64,000 nucleotides of DNA. It comes from Mermis nigrescens. Its lineage: Eukaryota > Nematoda > Enoplea > Mermithida > Mermithidae. The translations under genes were made by a program, and so were the position numbers. Location of the stretch: contig JAVLUZ010000157.1 of the NCBI GenBank assembly GCA_036768485.1, positions 17,239,877 to 17,303,876 on the forward strand, in the 5' to 3' direction. Below, one piece after another: positions 49,486 to 62,255 of the stretch (position 1 is its first letter; every line of letters begins with the position of its first letter). The notes beneath the pieces are model-generated. The model had not been told where the DNA came from. It did not search any database and worked only from the letters and a program-made list of their open reading frames with translations.

Positions 49486-50383
49486 GACATGAGTCAATTT
49501 GTGAAATTTTAACCCCACTAATACTCTGATAAGAATGTGTTTTAGTCGGAAGGGAAAAAATTGAGAAAGATTCTGTCTTAGGTGATACATACATCGTGAG
49601 CTGGTGGATTAAAACTAATAAAAAATGTTGAAATATCTAGCATGTACATTGTATTTAAGAGAAATTCCTAGGACATAATTCTTTATTTCTTGAGAAAATG
49701 ACGAGAATAATCACAGTTCTAGTTCGCAGAACGATGCATTTATATAAGTCGATATATAATACAGAAAAGTTTAATCGGCATAAGTAGCTAGTCCTTAGGC
49801 GTATTTGTTATCAAGGTGTTTTTTGAGAATATAAAGCTAGCATTATTTTTTATTTTTATAAAGTTCAGAATTTACTTCGTAAATACAGTGTCGTATGAGT
49901 TTACATTTGAAATAAGTTTCTAAGCTCTGTGCACATTCATTTTTACGAAAATCATGCCAAATAAGATATAAATGATTCACAATTCTACGGAAGCTCGTTC
50001 ATATACATGAAAATTTTAAGCGCTTTAATGCACAAACACTGAAATTTACTCGCCTTCTTGGATTTTCATTTTTTGCGTATATTCGATGCATTCCGGAAAA
50101 CTGCATCTGATCCTCATAGAATTTCAGTGTTTTTAAAAAGTGGGTAAATATCTATTTTATGCGTTTTTTTATTTTTACATTTTAAGTGCATCAATTTAGC
50201 ATTTCACATCAATTAATTGTTTTTGTCATTAAAATTCTCTGATTTCTTTAAATTTTAAATTTCTTCGAATTTCTCAAATTTAAATCGAAAAAATTGTTTC
50301 CCGACAGACAAATTCTTTTCATACATTCTTGCTCTGTGAATCAGCGCTATCTTGTTCGCTTTAATAGTTATCAGCTATATTTG

Positions 50384-50614
50384 TTACGAAATAATTAATT
50401 TTTTCGTATCATTTTTCGCAAAATTAAAATATCTTAGAAACAAGCGACTTGAACAATCTTTTTGGAAAACATCGAGCCATAGAATACTAAAAGTGTATTT
50501 TGCACCCGGATAAAACACTTTTTTCACATTTTTCTGCAGTTTTTGAGCGGGTGAAATTTTGTGGTTGACTACTGTCGGCTTACCGATTGACGAGCCCAAA
50601 ACCTTTCTCTTCAA
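50384..50614 (-). CDS. Possible exon, lysine-rich, unknown
   Basis: A minus frame preceded by CTCAATAG at about 50634. It reads KRKVLGSSIGKPTVVNHK and continues with KLQKNVKKVFYPG; a possible donor CCGG/gtgcaa lies near 50510, after which composition turns AT-rich. Not recognised. Confidence 0.25.
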   Translation of the reverse strand: MKRKVLGSSIGKPTVVNHKISPAQKLQKNVKKVFYPGAKYTFSILWLDVFQKDCSSRLFLRYFNFAKNDTKKLIIS

Positions 50615-50964
50615 AATGCAATTCGTAGACTATTGAGCATAAAAACGTTATGTTAGAATTTTCGTCTCGATTCTTAGGCACACAATTTTGTAGAAGCACA
50701 AAAGGATATTCTTTTTACAAGTTCTGAAAAGTTCGGTGATAGTTTGGAGTCCAAAGTGAAAATAATTATGAAAATAAAGCAAGGCTCATGTATATTTCCT
50801 GATGAGAATTAAACCTGCGTGGCTACTTCAGTCCTACACTTAATGGGTCAGAAATGCCCATTTTCGTAGCTAACGCGTAAAATTTGGCGCAATAGTGAGC
50901 CATAACCCTAGAAAAGAAAATTTTAATGAATTTCATAAAAGTTTACTATTTGTTCTAAACGTAG

Positions 50965-51270
50965 GGTCCATCGGGTTCGTCCAATCCGCCCACTAGTCCA
51001 CCAAGCGGATCCAATCCATCTAGCCCGCCCACTAGTCCACCAAATGAGTCCAGTCCGCCAACAAGCCCGCCAGCTGGATCCAGCCCACCCAATGGATCTA
51101 ATCCGCCCACTAGTCCACCAAGCGGATCCAGCTCAGGCGGCAGCCCACCTAGTGGGGGCACAGCATTGCCTGAAGCGAGCCAAGCGCCTGGGGAAAAGAC
51201 AAAAAAGCCGGCCATAGTGCATGCCGAAAAAGGAACACCCCAAGGAGGAGCACCCAATTGTGCTGATTGA
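50965..51270 (+). CDS. Proline/serine/threonine repeat exon, probable C-terminus
   Basis: After the acceptor TTCTAAACGTAG (last base 50964) the plus strand encodes 101 residues to a TGA at 51268-51270. The first two thirds are imperfect repeats of about 10-16 residues around NPPTSPPSGS; the tail contains GEKTKKPAIVHAEKG. GC content is far above its flanks and the open frame fills the GC-rich block exactly. An AATAAA lies near 51478. Such sequence suits a secreted mucin-like or linker region. The minus strand is also open (51257-50955, with repeats LGGLVGGLD and an internal ATG before a hydrophobic stretch), so strand is not certain. No upstream exon was found. Confidence 0.4.
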   Translation, partial: GPSGSSNPPTSPPSGSNPSSPPTSPPNESSPPTSPPAGSSPPNGSNPPTSPPSGSSSGGSPPSGGTALPEASQAPGEKTKKPAIVHAEKGTPQGGAPNCAD

Positions 51271-51768
51271 AACTAATTTCTGAATCAAAATTTGTAAACG
51301 AATCGTTAACACGTTGCCCAAAATCATTTGTACTTTTCTTTATTAATAACGAATTATGACAAGAATAATTATTGTTTGGTATTCAGTAAACACATGCATA
51401 CGGACTTTGGGTTGTTTTAAATTCGAAGAGCCTAAAAATTATTCTAAATGAAATTCTTACTACTTATTGATAAGAGGAATAAAGCTTCAGACGCCTTATC
51501 AAAAACTCTTATGTTTTTCTAAATGCTTTCTTCCTCTTAAAAAAGATTTGTTCTAAATTTTCATAATGAATAAGGCTGCTCAAATTAGAATCTCTTATTA
51601 TTTTAAGCATTTACAATTTTCTTTTAGTAGCTGCTTATACATTGCAGAGACATACAAGATCCCTTCCCGTTTTTATTCAGCTTTTTTGCAAACCTACTAT
51701 TTTATGTTTTCTATGGCATTGATTTTTTACAAGACTTATCTAAAAATAGATTTAAAATAGCTGTGATA

Positions 51769-54700
51769 TCATATGAGGCGCGTTAGTGCGTACCTATAAT
51801 ATACTTGGATGCCCTCGAAATATGTCCACCCCTTTTTTCTTTTCTTTACACTCAATACCGAGTATGTAACGAGTGTGTAAAGTTTTGGTGTAACGTTACA
51901 ACATATACAAAGTCTTTAAGAAATTTTTAGCCAGCTTGTACACAGTGTAAATGCCTCATATAATTCAATGGCCTAGAAATGTAGAGAAATATTATCTTAA
52001 ATCCCAGTTTTTGTTTATTGAACTTCGCATTAGTTCGCGATAGGGAGTGTGAAGAGTGCAAAAAAAGTGGGTGTAAAGACAGATTTTGATCGCGTTTTTT
52101 ACTTTAATTCTGTCCGCCAACAACTCCTATTATGAGTCCGAAAAACTCTTTTCTGATAGAAATGCACTAAGACCCAAGGGCTACTTTCTGCTTACCTGCA
52201 TATTGTTTGACACTCAATGCGGAGTTAGGATCAGGGGTTTAAAGTTTACAATGTAGTGGATCGTGTAAAAAACAGGTTTTGTCTCAAATTTATCCACCAA
52301 CTTCTCCGCTTATAAGTCGGGACAAATTGAATACAGTAAAAATAAAGTACGTTTCAGGGCTACACGTCGCAGCAAATTACATTTGAAAAACTTAATATTG
52401 ATTTACTTACTGGAGGTGTAAAGTTGAAAATTAGGGGTGTAACGTTGGGTTGAAAAACACGTTTTCTTCCATTTTTTGATTGGTCAACGTCTCAAATAGG
52501 ATGCGGAACTAAAGTTATTCGCACGCAAACGTACAACAAACTTAAGTGCTACAAATTTCTTTAAACCTAATTTCTTTACTCTCAATTAGGGAGTTAGTTT
52601 CAAATTTTTAGAAGTTTACACTCTGCCAATGCGCGAAAAAAACATTTTTTACCTTTTATTTAATTTTCCAACTCCGACGGTTAAATCAAGACGCGTTAAG
52701 TATACTAAAAATAAAGTACACTTCAAAGGTTACATATCGCACTTGGACTTGTTTTTAAACTCAATATTGAGTTATGCGTGAAGGTGTAAATTTTCAACTC
52801 TGGTGTAAAAAACACGTTTTGCTGCTGATTTTTTGTCAGCCAACTACTCCGATTATAAATCGGGTTGTGCGGACAATTCTAAAAATAAATTACGTATCGT
52901 CGTTTACAAACTACACATAGTCGGGATTCTCTACACTCAAAAATGAGCTATTTCTGTAGGTGTAAAGTACCAGCTCTGTGGTAAAAAAGTTATTGCAATT
53001 ATTCTGTCTGCTAAGTTCCCCGTGTATGAACTGGTATGTCCGCACTTATGCAAAAAATAGAGAACGTCTCATGTGTTACACATCGTAGTAAGATGCACTT
53101 CTTTACACTTAATATTGAGTCAGTACTAAAGGTGTAAAGTTCTAAGTCTGGGGTTAAAAACACGTTTCTGCATAGGTTTTTTCACGATCTTTTTCCGTTA
53201 TGAGTAGGGGCATGATCTCAACTGTAAGACCGCTTTGCTCTTAAGGGTAACACATTCTACTAAAGGAACTAGTTTCACTCAATAAAGGTATGAAGTACTT
53301 TACACTAAAGGTTTAGTTTGCTTCTAGAGTGTAGTAGAGGATCAATTTTGTTGTTAAATATTATTTGGACCATTAAGATTACGAATCAGATTTTAAACAT
53401 TCTTTACACTCGGCAGTCGTGTAAAGTTTACACTAAAAATTAATTTCAGCTACAGAGCATTTCCGAAGGTAAAGTTTTCTAAAACGTTCTCCAAAACATA
53501 AAGATTTCTTCGTACTATCAGGAATACGAACTTGACAGCAATTCTCTTTGCGCCCTCTAGTTGTGTAAACTTCACTCATTCTCACGTCTGTGATGTCGTC
53601 GACTGTAAGGAGCTAGCTTTGTTTACAGACTTTTACTCAGGAATAATCAGGATTACGAATCTAGCTTTGCTTTTTGTGACTCTAAGCTGTGTAAAGTTTA
53701 AACTGAAAATTAATTTTTATTCAGAAACGCTATAGGAAGCAACTTTCTTTAAAAGACTGTTCTTGTGTTATTCAAGTCTCGGCAAGTTACCTCTGAGTTC
53801 ATTGATCGATTCACTCAAATTATTCTAATTAAAAGTAGGGTACCAGCAGAGAAAAATGCTCCGATGGAACACAAAGGACAATTATACTTGGAATAGCGGA
53901 TTATAAAAGACAGAAAAGAAGGGGACTAGGAAAAAGTCACCATGTGCACAAAAAATCATCAGAATCCGCTAGAAATCAAATTTATATTAGCAACGCAAAA
54001 ATCGAAGTATATTCTGCGGCCTCTAAAAACAGAAGGTGTCATCTCAAAGTATTTCGCACTGGTTCAGCAAAAATTGTGTAGCGTAACTTTTGCCTGTTCT
54101 AAGTGGCCGACTCACTTGGAGATCAGTATCGCATTTTCAAGACAATACGTAATCAATATTCTGTTAAAGCTTGATAGATGAATTATGACATTCGCATCAT
54201 GCTGTTCACTAGGGCTCTACAGCTATACGAGTTATGCTATCAGGACGAGATTATGTAAGTTCATTTTCTGTTTCGGCATTCTACACTTTTCTTGCGCCGT
54301 GCCTTAAATTCTTTGGTGCAAACCTGTTTGCACATATTTACTGCCTTACCGCGCTACTATGCCATCTCAAATGGACGTAAGGCGGTGGGTCTATGGATAT
54401 ATGTCCCCCCGCAGAAGTTGAAAACCCCCGCAGATTACTGCAGACCCCAGAATTATATTTTTAGTAAAATTTGTTAGCAATTTTTTGGGGATTTAAATTC
54501 ATACTACACAGAGTTTTATGCTGCCAATGTATGTATGCAATTGCAATAGCAGTCGTTCGGACTTACATTTAGTTAAGCTCTGTAACAATATGATTTGTAG
54601 ATTTCCTATAATTAAGACTGATCAGTCCTTTTATAAAATACACTGTTGTCTTATTTATTTCTCAAACTGAGGCCGTAACTAACTTCTTCTGTAGGCCGCA

Positions 54701-54870
54701 GAATTTACTTCCATTTTCTGTTGCTTAGATAAATCTGATTTTTGGCAGATTCTGATGATTTTTGCGCACATAGATGACTTTTACTAGTCGCCTCCTTTTG
54801 TGTCTTTATTAATCCGCTATTCAAGGTATATTTGTTCTTTTTATTCCATCGGAGCATCTTTCTATGCTAG
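51769..54870 (-). mobile_element. Composite repeat element, copy 4 (inverted)
   Basis: On the minus strand, the foldback head is at 54870-53843, the satellite body at about 53840-51800 and the diverged hairpin at 51797-51771. Block order and sequence follow copy 3 closely, including a GGGGG-type fragment in the head loop. Confidence 0.7.
53843..54870. repeat. Foldback element (head of copy 4)
   Basis: The arms begin CCAGCAGAGAAAAATGCTCC at 53843 and end GGAGCATCTTTCTATGCTAG at 54870. The loop includes TGACATTCGCATCATGCTGT, shared with copy 3 (near 31064). Confidence 0.7.
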
Positions 54871-56450
54871 TTATAGCATGTCTGGGAATTTTTTCTATAA
54901 TAATGTCGATTGGACTCTTGTTTTGAGTTCTGCTTGAAAACTACTTTTAGTCACAAAAAGCTAATAAGCCATGTAGTACAAATGTGCTATCAGAAGGACT
55001 AATAACTCCAGACATTTTTAGATGTATGAAGCTCGTAGCTTTTATTTGTAGCGTCCAGATGACATTATCCTGTTGAACGCTAAATCCTATTCTTTCTGAC
55101 GCATAACAACGAAATCAGAGCTTAGAATATCGTCGTCATTGCAGTACGATTTATAATGCGATTTCCATAGCATCATCTCATAGGTAACCATGTAACTACT
55201 ATTGACATTAGTGATTACATGAATGTAAATACTGTATACTTTTATCATAAATTTGGAGAATTTTTGTCTCTAGAAATTAATTCATCAGCTTTTTATAGAT
55301 CCTGCAATACAGAAACACGGATTTTTGATTATATTTCTTATGGATACATTTTATTCGCCAAATAACGAAAGTGAAGCTCGAAACTCTGGCTGACTAGATG
55401 GAGTTTTAATTTTTCAAACCTTCCAGTAATGAACTATGTAAGTATTTTGCTTGTAAAGTTTCAATAATCACAGATAATGAGCAAATGGTGTACTAGCTAA
55501 CGTTATAATCTAGAATTCAATCATGCCAACGTTTCGAATGTCGTTACCAATATCAGCAGCTTTGCGACTGCAGCTTGACAGCCTGACTTAGGATGCTAAA
55601 ATTAATCCTAAATATAAAATTAAAGTCAGAAAATTGATTAGTTACAATTTTGTAGTCGGTATATTATAATGGAATAAAAGCTCGAAATTTTCATTTGCTA
55701 TACAATTTTTAAGTAAGCATTATAAACAATTGGATTGTGGTAAGGTGTTTTTACCCCCCCTCCCTGATGACTACTGACCATGTAAGGGAAGCCGGGAAAT
55801 TCTGGGGGTTCAGGATGGGTAAAATTGCCGAGAAATGTTAATAAAAATAGAATTCTGGGGGTCTACAGTAATCTGGAGAGAGGGATTTCAACTTCTGGGG
55901 GATATGCCCATGTGTGCTACTGACCTATGCATAATGATGCGACCCCCGGAATGGTCGATTTTTCTTAAGAATCATAATAAAAAGAATTGCCCTTCAATCG
56001 TTTTTAGCCCAACTTTGGCTCAAAAGTCTCAATTTTGGGGGCTTTGCGCCTTGTGCGCCTTCTTCGACCAAATTTCGTCCTATTCACCAAATTTTTCGAG
56101 ATTCATAAGGTTTCGGATAGAATGGAAGAGCATGTCCGAAACTTCAATGGAAATGTTTTTTGACACTTATTCATCGTTTCTTAGCCAAAAAACACTTTTT
56201 AAATTTTTATCGGCCTAACCCTCCTGCAGGAAATTCTATGCTGTACATGTAAGCTCCTGATCCAAGGTTAGCTGCATAATCACGCCAAATGCTGCTTACA
56301 TCGAACATAATTCGGTTCAAAAAATGAAAAATGAAAATTGGTTTAAGCATTTTTTATGATAGGTGGCTTAAAAGCTAAATTTTTAGTGAAATATAGCGAT
56401 TTTTGGTTGTTTTAATCATTTTAAATCATTCCAAATAAAAAAGCGGGGTA
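54871..56450. other. Repeat-fragment region between foldbacks
   Basis: No gene supported. A GGGGG-type repeat end occurs near 55755-55912, and the 127-residue plus frame 55835-56218 reads through it. Confidence 0.4.
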
Positions 56451-57689
56451 CTAGCATAGAAAAGTGATACGATGGAACAAAAATGACGAATATACGTGGA
56501 ATTGCGGATTATTTAAGACATAAAAGATGGGGACTAAGAAAAAGTCACATATGCGCTCAAAAAGGTATAAGAATCTGCTTGCTAAAAATTAGATTTCTCT
56601 AAGCAACACAGAAATCGAAGTATATCATGCGGCCTATGAAAAAAGAAGGCGTCCTCTCGAAATACTTTTCACTTGTGTTTGGTGGATAGCTTGAAATGAA
56701 ACCTTGGACTGTGTAAATTAGCCGATTTAGCTTGAGATCAGAACGACATTTTCATGACAATATTTAATCAATATTCCGTTAAACGGCTCAATTAGTGAAT
56801 TATGACTTTTGTATTCAAGTTTTTATGGCTGTGCAGTAACACGTGTTGTGGATGAGAGAGGGAGGCTGAGCAAGTCAAAAATTAATCATACCTAAAAAAA
56901 CATATATACAATACTTTTGCGAGCTAAAAACGAATTCGAAATTTATTTTGATCAAAAACTAAAATTGGTGAACTAAATTTTCGGCTTTTGTCACTTTTGA
57001 CATTTTTCCATACTGTCACTTTTTTGTTTGCTGACTCTTCTATTCTTATACTATGCTAAAAGTCGTTGCAGAGTAGAAGCCCGTTCAATTTTCTATAAAA
57101 CTTTAAAACTACTAATACGGTAGCAGTATTTCGGTGTATACCGAAGTGTAAATATGACGTCATGCTAAACAAACTTTTGAATTTTTGCATTAAAACCCCT
57201 ATATCTTTGTCAATACATGCGGGACACAAAAGATTTCTCACACGCAGGGGCCTAAGCATACCCGGTCATTATTTGGAAAAAATCAGGAATCATTAGGGGG
57301 CTGGCTCTTTGGATAGGCGTTACAGTATACTGGTCCAAAAACAGCGATTTTTGATATTTCGCAGTAGCGTTCCATAGAAAAGTTAGACGCTTCATGATGC
57401 CTAAAAATATTCAAAAAGAAATGTTTTTGAGAAAGTTTTAGAAATTAAGCATATATGTTCATAATTATCAGATGCTTTATTGAAATCAGCTGCAGTAACG
57501 CAAAGATTTAATTGCTATTACTTTTGACATTTTACTTCCTTTTGTTTGTTTTATTTAATGCTTTTCTACGTTTAAAACTGTCTATAACACTCGATAAGAT
57601 AAAAACTTCTGATGTTCTCTGAAAACTGCACAAACTATGAAGAAAGGTACAATAATTCGGGCTGGGTAGAATACGGAAACAGAAATCAT

Positions 57690-58690
57690 ATTGCACCCTG
57701 TTTCCGTCGGGGTTTCTCCACCCTAGACATGGTATAAAGTGCCGAACCTAGGGTTCCGCAAGTGAGGCCCGTCATATGGAACACTTAAACCCCCTTTCCG
57801 GCAAAATTTCTCCAACTTAAGAGTAATTTCGGGGCCCAGAAATAGGGTAACCCACTTATACACATATATACATATGATGCTCAGCCCGTTTCTTTTGCGG
57901 GATTTTTTTCACCATGGGGCTGTTTTAAAATGCTGGAACCGGGATTTTTCAAGTATAGCCCATTAGGGTGACTCAACACCGTGTTCCACAAAATTTTTTA
58001 ATTAAGGATGGTAGGACTTGGATGTAGAGGTACCCCTTTTTCAAATGTGATGCTCACTCCGGTTTTGTTGGGATCTCTCCACCCTAGAGTTGTTCGAAAT
58101 GCCTGAAGCTGGGCTTCCCCAATTACATAGGAGTAACCAGGATGAACACCCCAACCCCATTTCCGGCCAAATTTCTCCCACTTAAGGTGGTTTTGGGTCT
58201 CTGGAAAAAGATAACCCATCATTTACATGCGACGATCTCTCCAGTTCCATTGAGGCTTCCCCACCCTGACAGTAGTTCAAAGTGCCAGAAACGAGGTGGG
58301 GTTTAAACTTTGGCGAGCGACTTCGGCAATTTGAACAACCCCCAGGGTGGAGAAACCCTCAACATCCCATGTAAAAAAGGGGCATCCCGTTTTCGAACGC
58401 CAAAACCAGGGACAAATTTTGTCTTACTTGATAACCTCGGTTCTGACACTTTGAATCACCTTCAGGGTGGAATCCCCCCATAGAACCGGGGTAAGCATGC
58501 CATGTAATTGATGGGCTGACCCGTTTTTTGGGCCCGAAAACTAATCTTAAATGGGAGAAATTTTGCCCGAAAGGGGTTGGGGTCGTTCACCCTGATAGGC
58601 CCTACTTGCGGAGCCCCAGTTTCGGAACTTTGAACCACATCCAGAGTAGAGAAATCCCTGACGGAAGCCGAGTGCAAAATCATTTTCGTT
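57690..58690. repeat. Tandem array of ~180-bp units that reverses orientation
   Basis: About four direct units (near 57700, 57885, 58050 and 58235), each with a TCTCCACCCTAGA-like block followed by AAAGTGCC or a variant, are followed from about 58336 by about three units in reverse (GGGTGGAGAAACCC, CAGGGTGGAATCC, CAGAGTAGAGAAATCCC). The whole is GC-richer than its surroundings and can fold into a long stem. The minus frames 57998-58222 and 58462-58710 derive from it. Confidence 0.75.
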
Positions 58691-59084
58691 TCGGATTTTA
58701 ACCACCCCAAATTATTATTCCTGTAGTAATAATTATAGCAGTTTTTAAAGAAAAATCGAACAATCTTTTATCAAATCATGTTTTATAGACACAGTTTATA
58801 ATAGAAAAATATTAAATAAAGGAGCAAAAAGCATGTATTATCTCGGAAATAATAAAGTCCAAATCTTTGGATTACTTTAGTTTAATTAAATGTAGCATTT
58901 AACAAATATAAGCGTATACGCTTAATTAACCTTGAGACTTTTATGAAAAATTATGAAGCGTCTAATCTTTCTGTGCACCGCTAATGCAAAGTATCCTAAA
59001 TCGCTGTTTTGGACGAGTGTGCACTGTAACGCATCTCTAAAGAGCATGGCCCTGAACTTTTCCTCGTTTTTTCAAAGTAGGGGC

Positions 59085-59262
59085 CAGGTCAGGCACGTAG
59101 CTGGCCGTCCTATTTTGGGAGACCGACACCAATTTTTGGGGGAAAATAAGCCCAAAAAGGCCAGAAATATCATAAAATAACGTTTAAAAAGTCCTATTTT
59201 CCGATTTTACCGAATTCAGGGGTCCGAACCCCCATTCCCCCAGAGATACGTGCCTGGACGAG
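59085..59262. mobile_element. Short MITE with CAGGCACGTA ends
   Basis: The left end TCAGGCACGTAGCTGG and the right end (reverse: CCAGGCACGTATCTCTGG) form inverted repeats. The interior is about 150 bp without a gene. Confidence 0.55.
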
Positions 59263-60431
59263 GTTTGATTTGGCACCTGTGTGCGTAAAATCTTTTGTCC
59301 CGCTTGTATTGACTGCAAAATTACTGAAATTTTTCAATAAAACATTATGTTTACACTTCTGTGTAAACCGTAATACTGCTACAGTGATAACAGTTTCAAC
59401 ATGGTTTTATAGAAATTGAACGGGCATCTATCCTGCAAAGTCTTATTAGCATAGTCTAAGTATAAAAAGAATCAGCAAAGGAAAAAGTGACGATATGGAA
59501 AAAAGTAAAAATATGACAAATAACGAAAATTCAGCACACTGCAGCTCCATAAATTCTAGTTTTTGATCAAGCTACATGACAGATTCGTTCTCAGCGCGCA
59601 AAAGTGCACCATATATGTTTTTTCCCGGTATGATTAATTCTTGACTTGCTTAATCAATGGTCGACTTTCTCATTATGTTTTGAGCGCACAAGTGACTGTT
59701 TCTTAGTCCCCTTCTTTTTTGTCTGTAATAATCCGCAATTCCGAGTGTCTTCTGAGCATTTTTCTTACCAAGATAAGTCACTGTATTTTAGAGGTTAATT
59801 ATTTCATGTAACACTACTATCACATAGCCTATTGTAAGCGTTCCTTTTTATACCTTATCCTTTCCTCTGAAAACCCGGAATTGGTGCTAAACAACATATG
59901 AAAGTTCACACTTCTGACAATAACGACTACTACGATTTCTTTACTTTTTAATTTTTCTCAAAAATTTTTAAAATTGATTTGTAATTAATAAAGTGGTTGG
60001 TTAGTTAACTTCAAGAGTTTTATACACACAGCAGCTAGCATATTACCATAATTATCTGTTAGTTAATTGGTGTGATCAGAATGAATATCTCATATGAAAT
60101 ATCAATGTTTAAAAAATTCTATAGGCGAGAAGTCAGTCAACTAATTCATTAATGTAATCATAAAAATAGATCCGTCGTCACCGACTTACGCCAATAATTC
60201 CAATAATGTATTCCTTCAAAAGGCTTTTAGCGTAATCAGAATGAAGAGCGCTATTGAATATTACGGTGGCGTCTCGTCCAGCATTTTCTAGCAAAACATC
60301 CTTCCCGCCAGGGTGCTAAGTATAAAAAATACAAGAAAAAATGCAATAGTGACATATGCTTAGTAATTAACTGTACTAAACTGTGTTTAGGATGCACTCT
60401 TAAAATAAGACACAATATGTATATTAATAGA

Positions 60432-61110
60432 CTAGCAAAGAAAAATGCTTCAATGGAACAAAAAGGACGAATATAGTTGGAATTAAGAACGATTAAGGAC
60501 AATAATGGTTTGGACTAAGAAACAGTCACCTATTGATGTCAGTGAAAGTTGTAAGAATCAAGTAAAAATTAGACTTCCACAAAAAAACGCAAAAATCAAC
60601 GTATATTATGCATCCTGCAGACGGGAGTTACACCGCACCCCCGGCTTAAAAGATAAATAACGTAAATAGCTTTTCCTAGAAAATAATCGATCACCTATCA
60701 AAAAACACATTTTGTGCATTCATACGCCAGCATGGCACGCATTGCTATGAGGCAGCAGTTAACAATATGGTGTGCTTGTCATCATTCATTCGAAAAGCAA
60801 TTGATGATTGATTAAATATGGATTAGACATGGAAAGAGAAATTTGACACTGATAAGAAACTAATTCGGTTATTAGAACACATCAAAGCTTCCTCATAATC
60901 ACTTTTTTCTGAGCTAATGAATAATATTTATGAAGGCATGCTTTTTTTAGTAGCCGCAGGTTATACTCCGATTTTTGCGTTTTTTAGCGGAAGTCTAATT
61001 TTTAGCAGATTTTTACAACTTTTTTCCTATTCCCTTTTTTGCCCTCAATGGTGCGTAATTCCAAGTATATTTGTCCTTTTTGTTCCATCGGAGCTTTTTT
61101 CTTTTATCTA
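60432..61110. repeat. Foldback element (head of copy 5)
   Basis: The left arm is CTAGCAAAGAAAAATGCTTC. The right arm ends near CGGAGCTTTTTTCTTTTATC. The arms are less similar than in copy 1. Confidence 0.65.
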
Positions 61111-62227
61111 ATACCCTACTTTCAATTAGCAAGACTTGAGTGAATCAGTCAGTAAACACATACGATAAGAGCTACAATAATGACAGCAGTCCACGAACGC
61201 GGAAACGAGATTCTTCTGAGCATCAGCATTATCTTTCCTAAACAAGGCAACCTTACCTTCCTTAAACAAATCCAATGCTTTCAGTGTAAACTTTACTTAT
61301 TTACTGGGTGTAAAGAACACACTTAGACTCGTAATCCTGACTATATATAGAAATATTCAAAAAAATATGCTTTTGCAGCACTCTTTAACTAAAGTTAATT
61401 TCTGTGTAAGCTTTACACAACGACTGGGTGCAAGGAAAACATACAGTCAGATTCGTAATCCTGACTATATGGAACATATTTATAAAAATTCACGTTTTGC
61501 CAAAAATGTAGTACGTTAGTATATTAAAAACTATCGTTTCACTTCCTATTTGACATATTGACTGATCAAAAAAGGGAAGAAAACGCATTTTTTCGCCCAT
61601 TGTTACACTAATTATTTCGAACTTCTCACCTCCAGACGTAACTTAATATTCAAGTGTTGTTAAATCCAGTTTGCTGCGACGCGTAATTCTTAGAACATAC
61701 TTTATATTTATTCTATTCAAGTTATCTCGAATTATAACCGGCTTAGTTTGTGAAGAAATCTAGGAAAAAACCCATTTTTACTTCCTCTGCTAAGAGTGCA
61801 AAGCTTCAAACCCCTGGAATCAATTCCGTATTGAGTTTAAAAAAATTTGCTTGCAAACCGAAAGTAGCCCTTAGTTCGTAGTACATTTCTATCAGAAAAA
61901 ATTTTTTCGGACTAATAGTCGAAGTTATTGGCAGACAAAAAAGGCAAAGAATTTTTCATTATCAGATTCTTAACACTCTTTTACACTGCCACTCTGAAAA
62001 TAAGTCACTGTTCAAAAAATAAAAAATCCGTTTTTAGATCACTCAATCGTTTCAGTTCAATTTTGTTTCAGTATTAGCATCTTTACAAGCTGAGCAATAA
62101 GTGTAAAGAAAAACAAGAAAAAGATGGGCGACGAATTTTTTATGATCTATTTTTTGAAAGAACCGCATCTGTCAGTCCCTTTATAGCTGTAGGGGTGCAC
62201 GGGTGTTAAGGGTACCCAAACATATTA

Positions 62228-62252
62228 TAGGTACATGCTAACGCGCTACCTA
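62228..62252. repeat. Terminal hairpin of composite copy 5
   Basis: TAGGTA...TACCTA around ATGCTAACGCGC; the outer six pairs are kept, the inner stem has mutated. Here the sequence after the hairpin is GAAC, not TGAT. Confidence 0.6.
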
Positions 62253-62255
62253 GAA

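Larger units (their letters stand above)
56451..59770. mobile_element. Large foldback element (3.3 kb) with nested arms
   Basis: The outer arms (56451-56550 and about 59675-59770) are of the CTAGCAAAG...GAGCATTTTTCTT family. The inner arms at about 56850-57255 and 59271-59672 are imperfect complements over about 400 bp, including TCAATACA-GCGGGACA and GTAGCAGTATT blocks. Between them lie a repeat array (57690-58690) and a MITE (about 59085-59262). It has no satellite body or hairpin tail. Confidence 0.65.
60432..62255 (+). mobile_element. Composite repeat element, copy 5 (short)
   Basis: The foldback head is at 60432-61110, the body at about 61130-62225 and the hairpin at 62228-62252. The junction after the head (CAGTCAGTAAACACATACG) matches copy 1 near 5222. 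The body is about half the length of the others. Confidence 0.7.

Noticed and set aside
55835..56218. 127-residue plus-strand frame
   Set aside because: Its 5' part reads through a GGGGG-type repeat end and the rest matches no family.
57690..58690. CRISPR-like or satellite centromere array
   Set aside because: Units are about 180 bp, diverged and reverse orientation midway; the setting is a eukaryotic foldback element.
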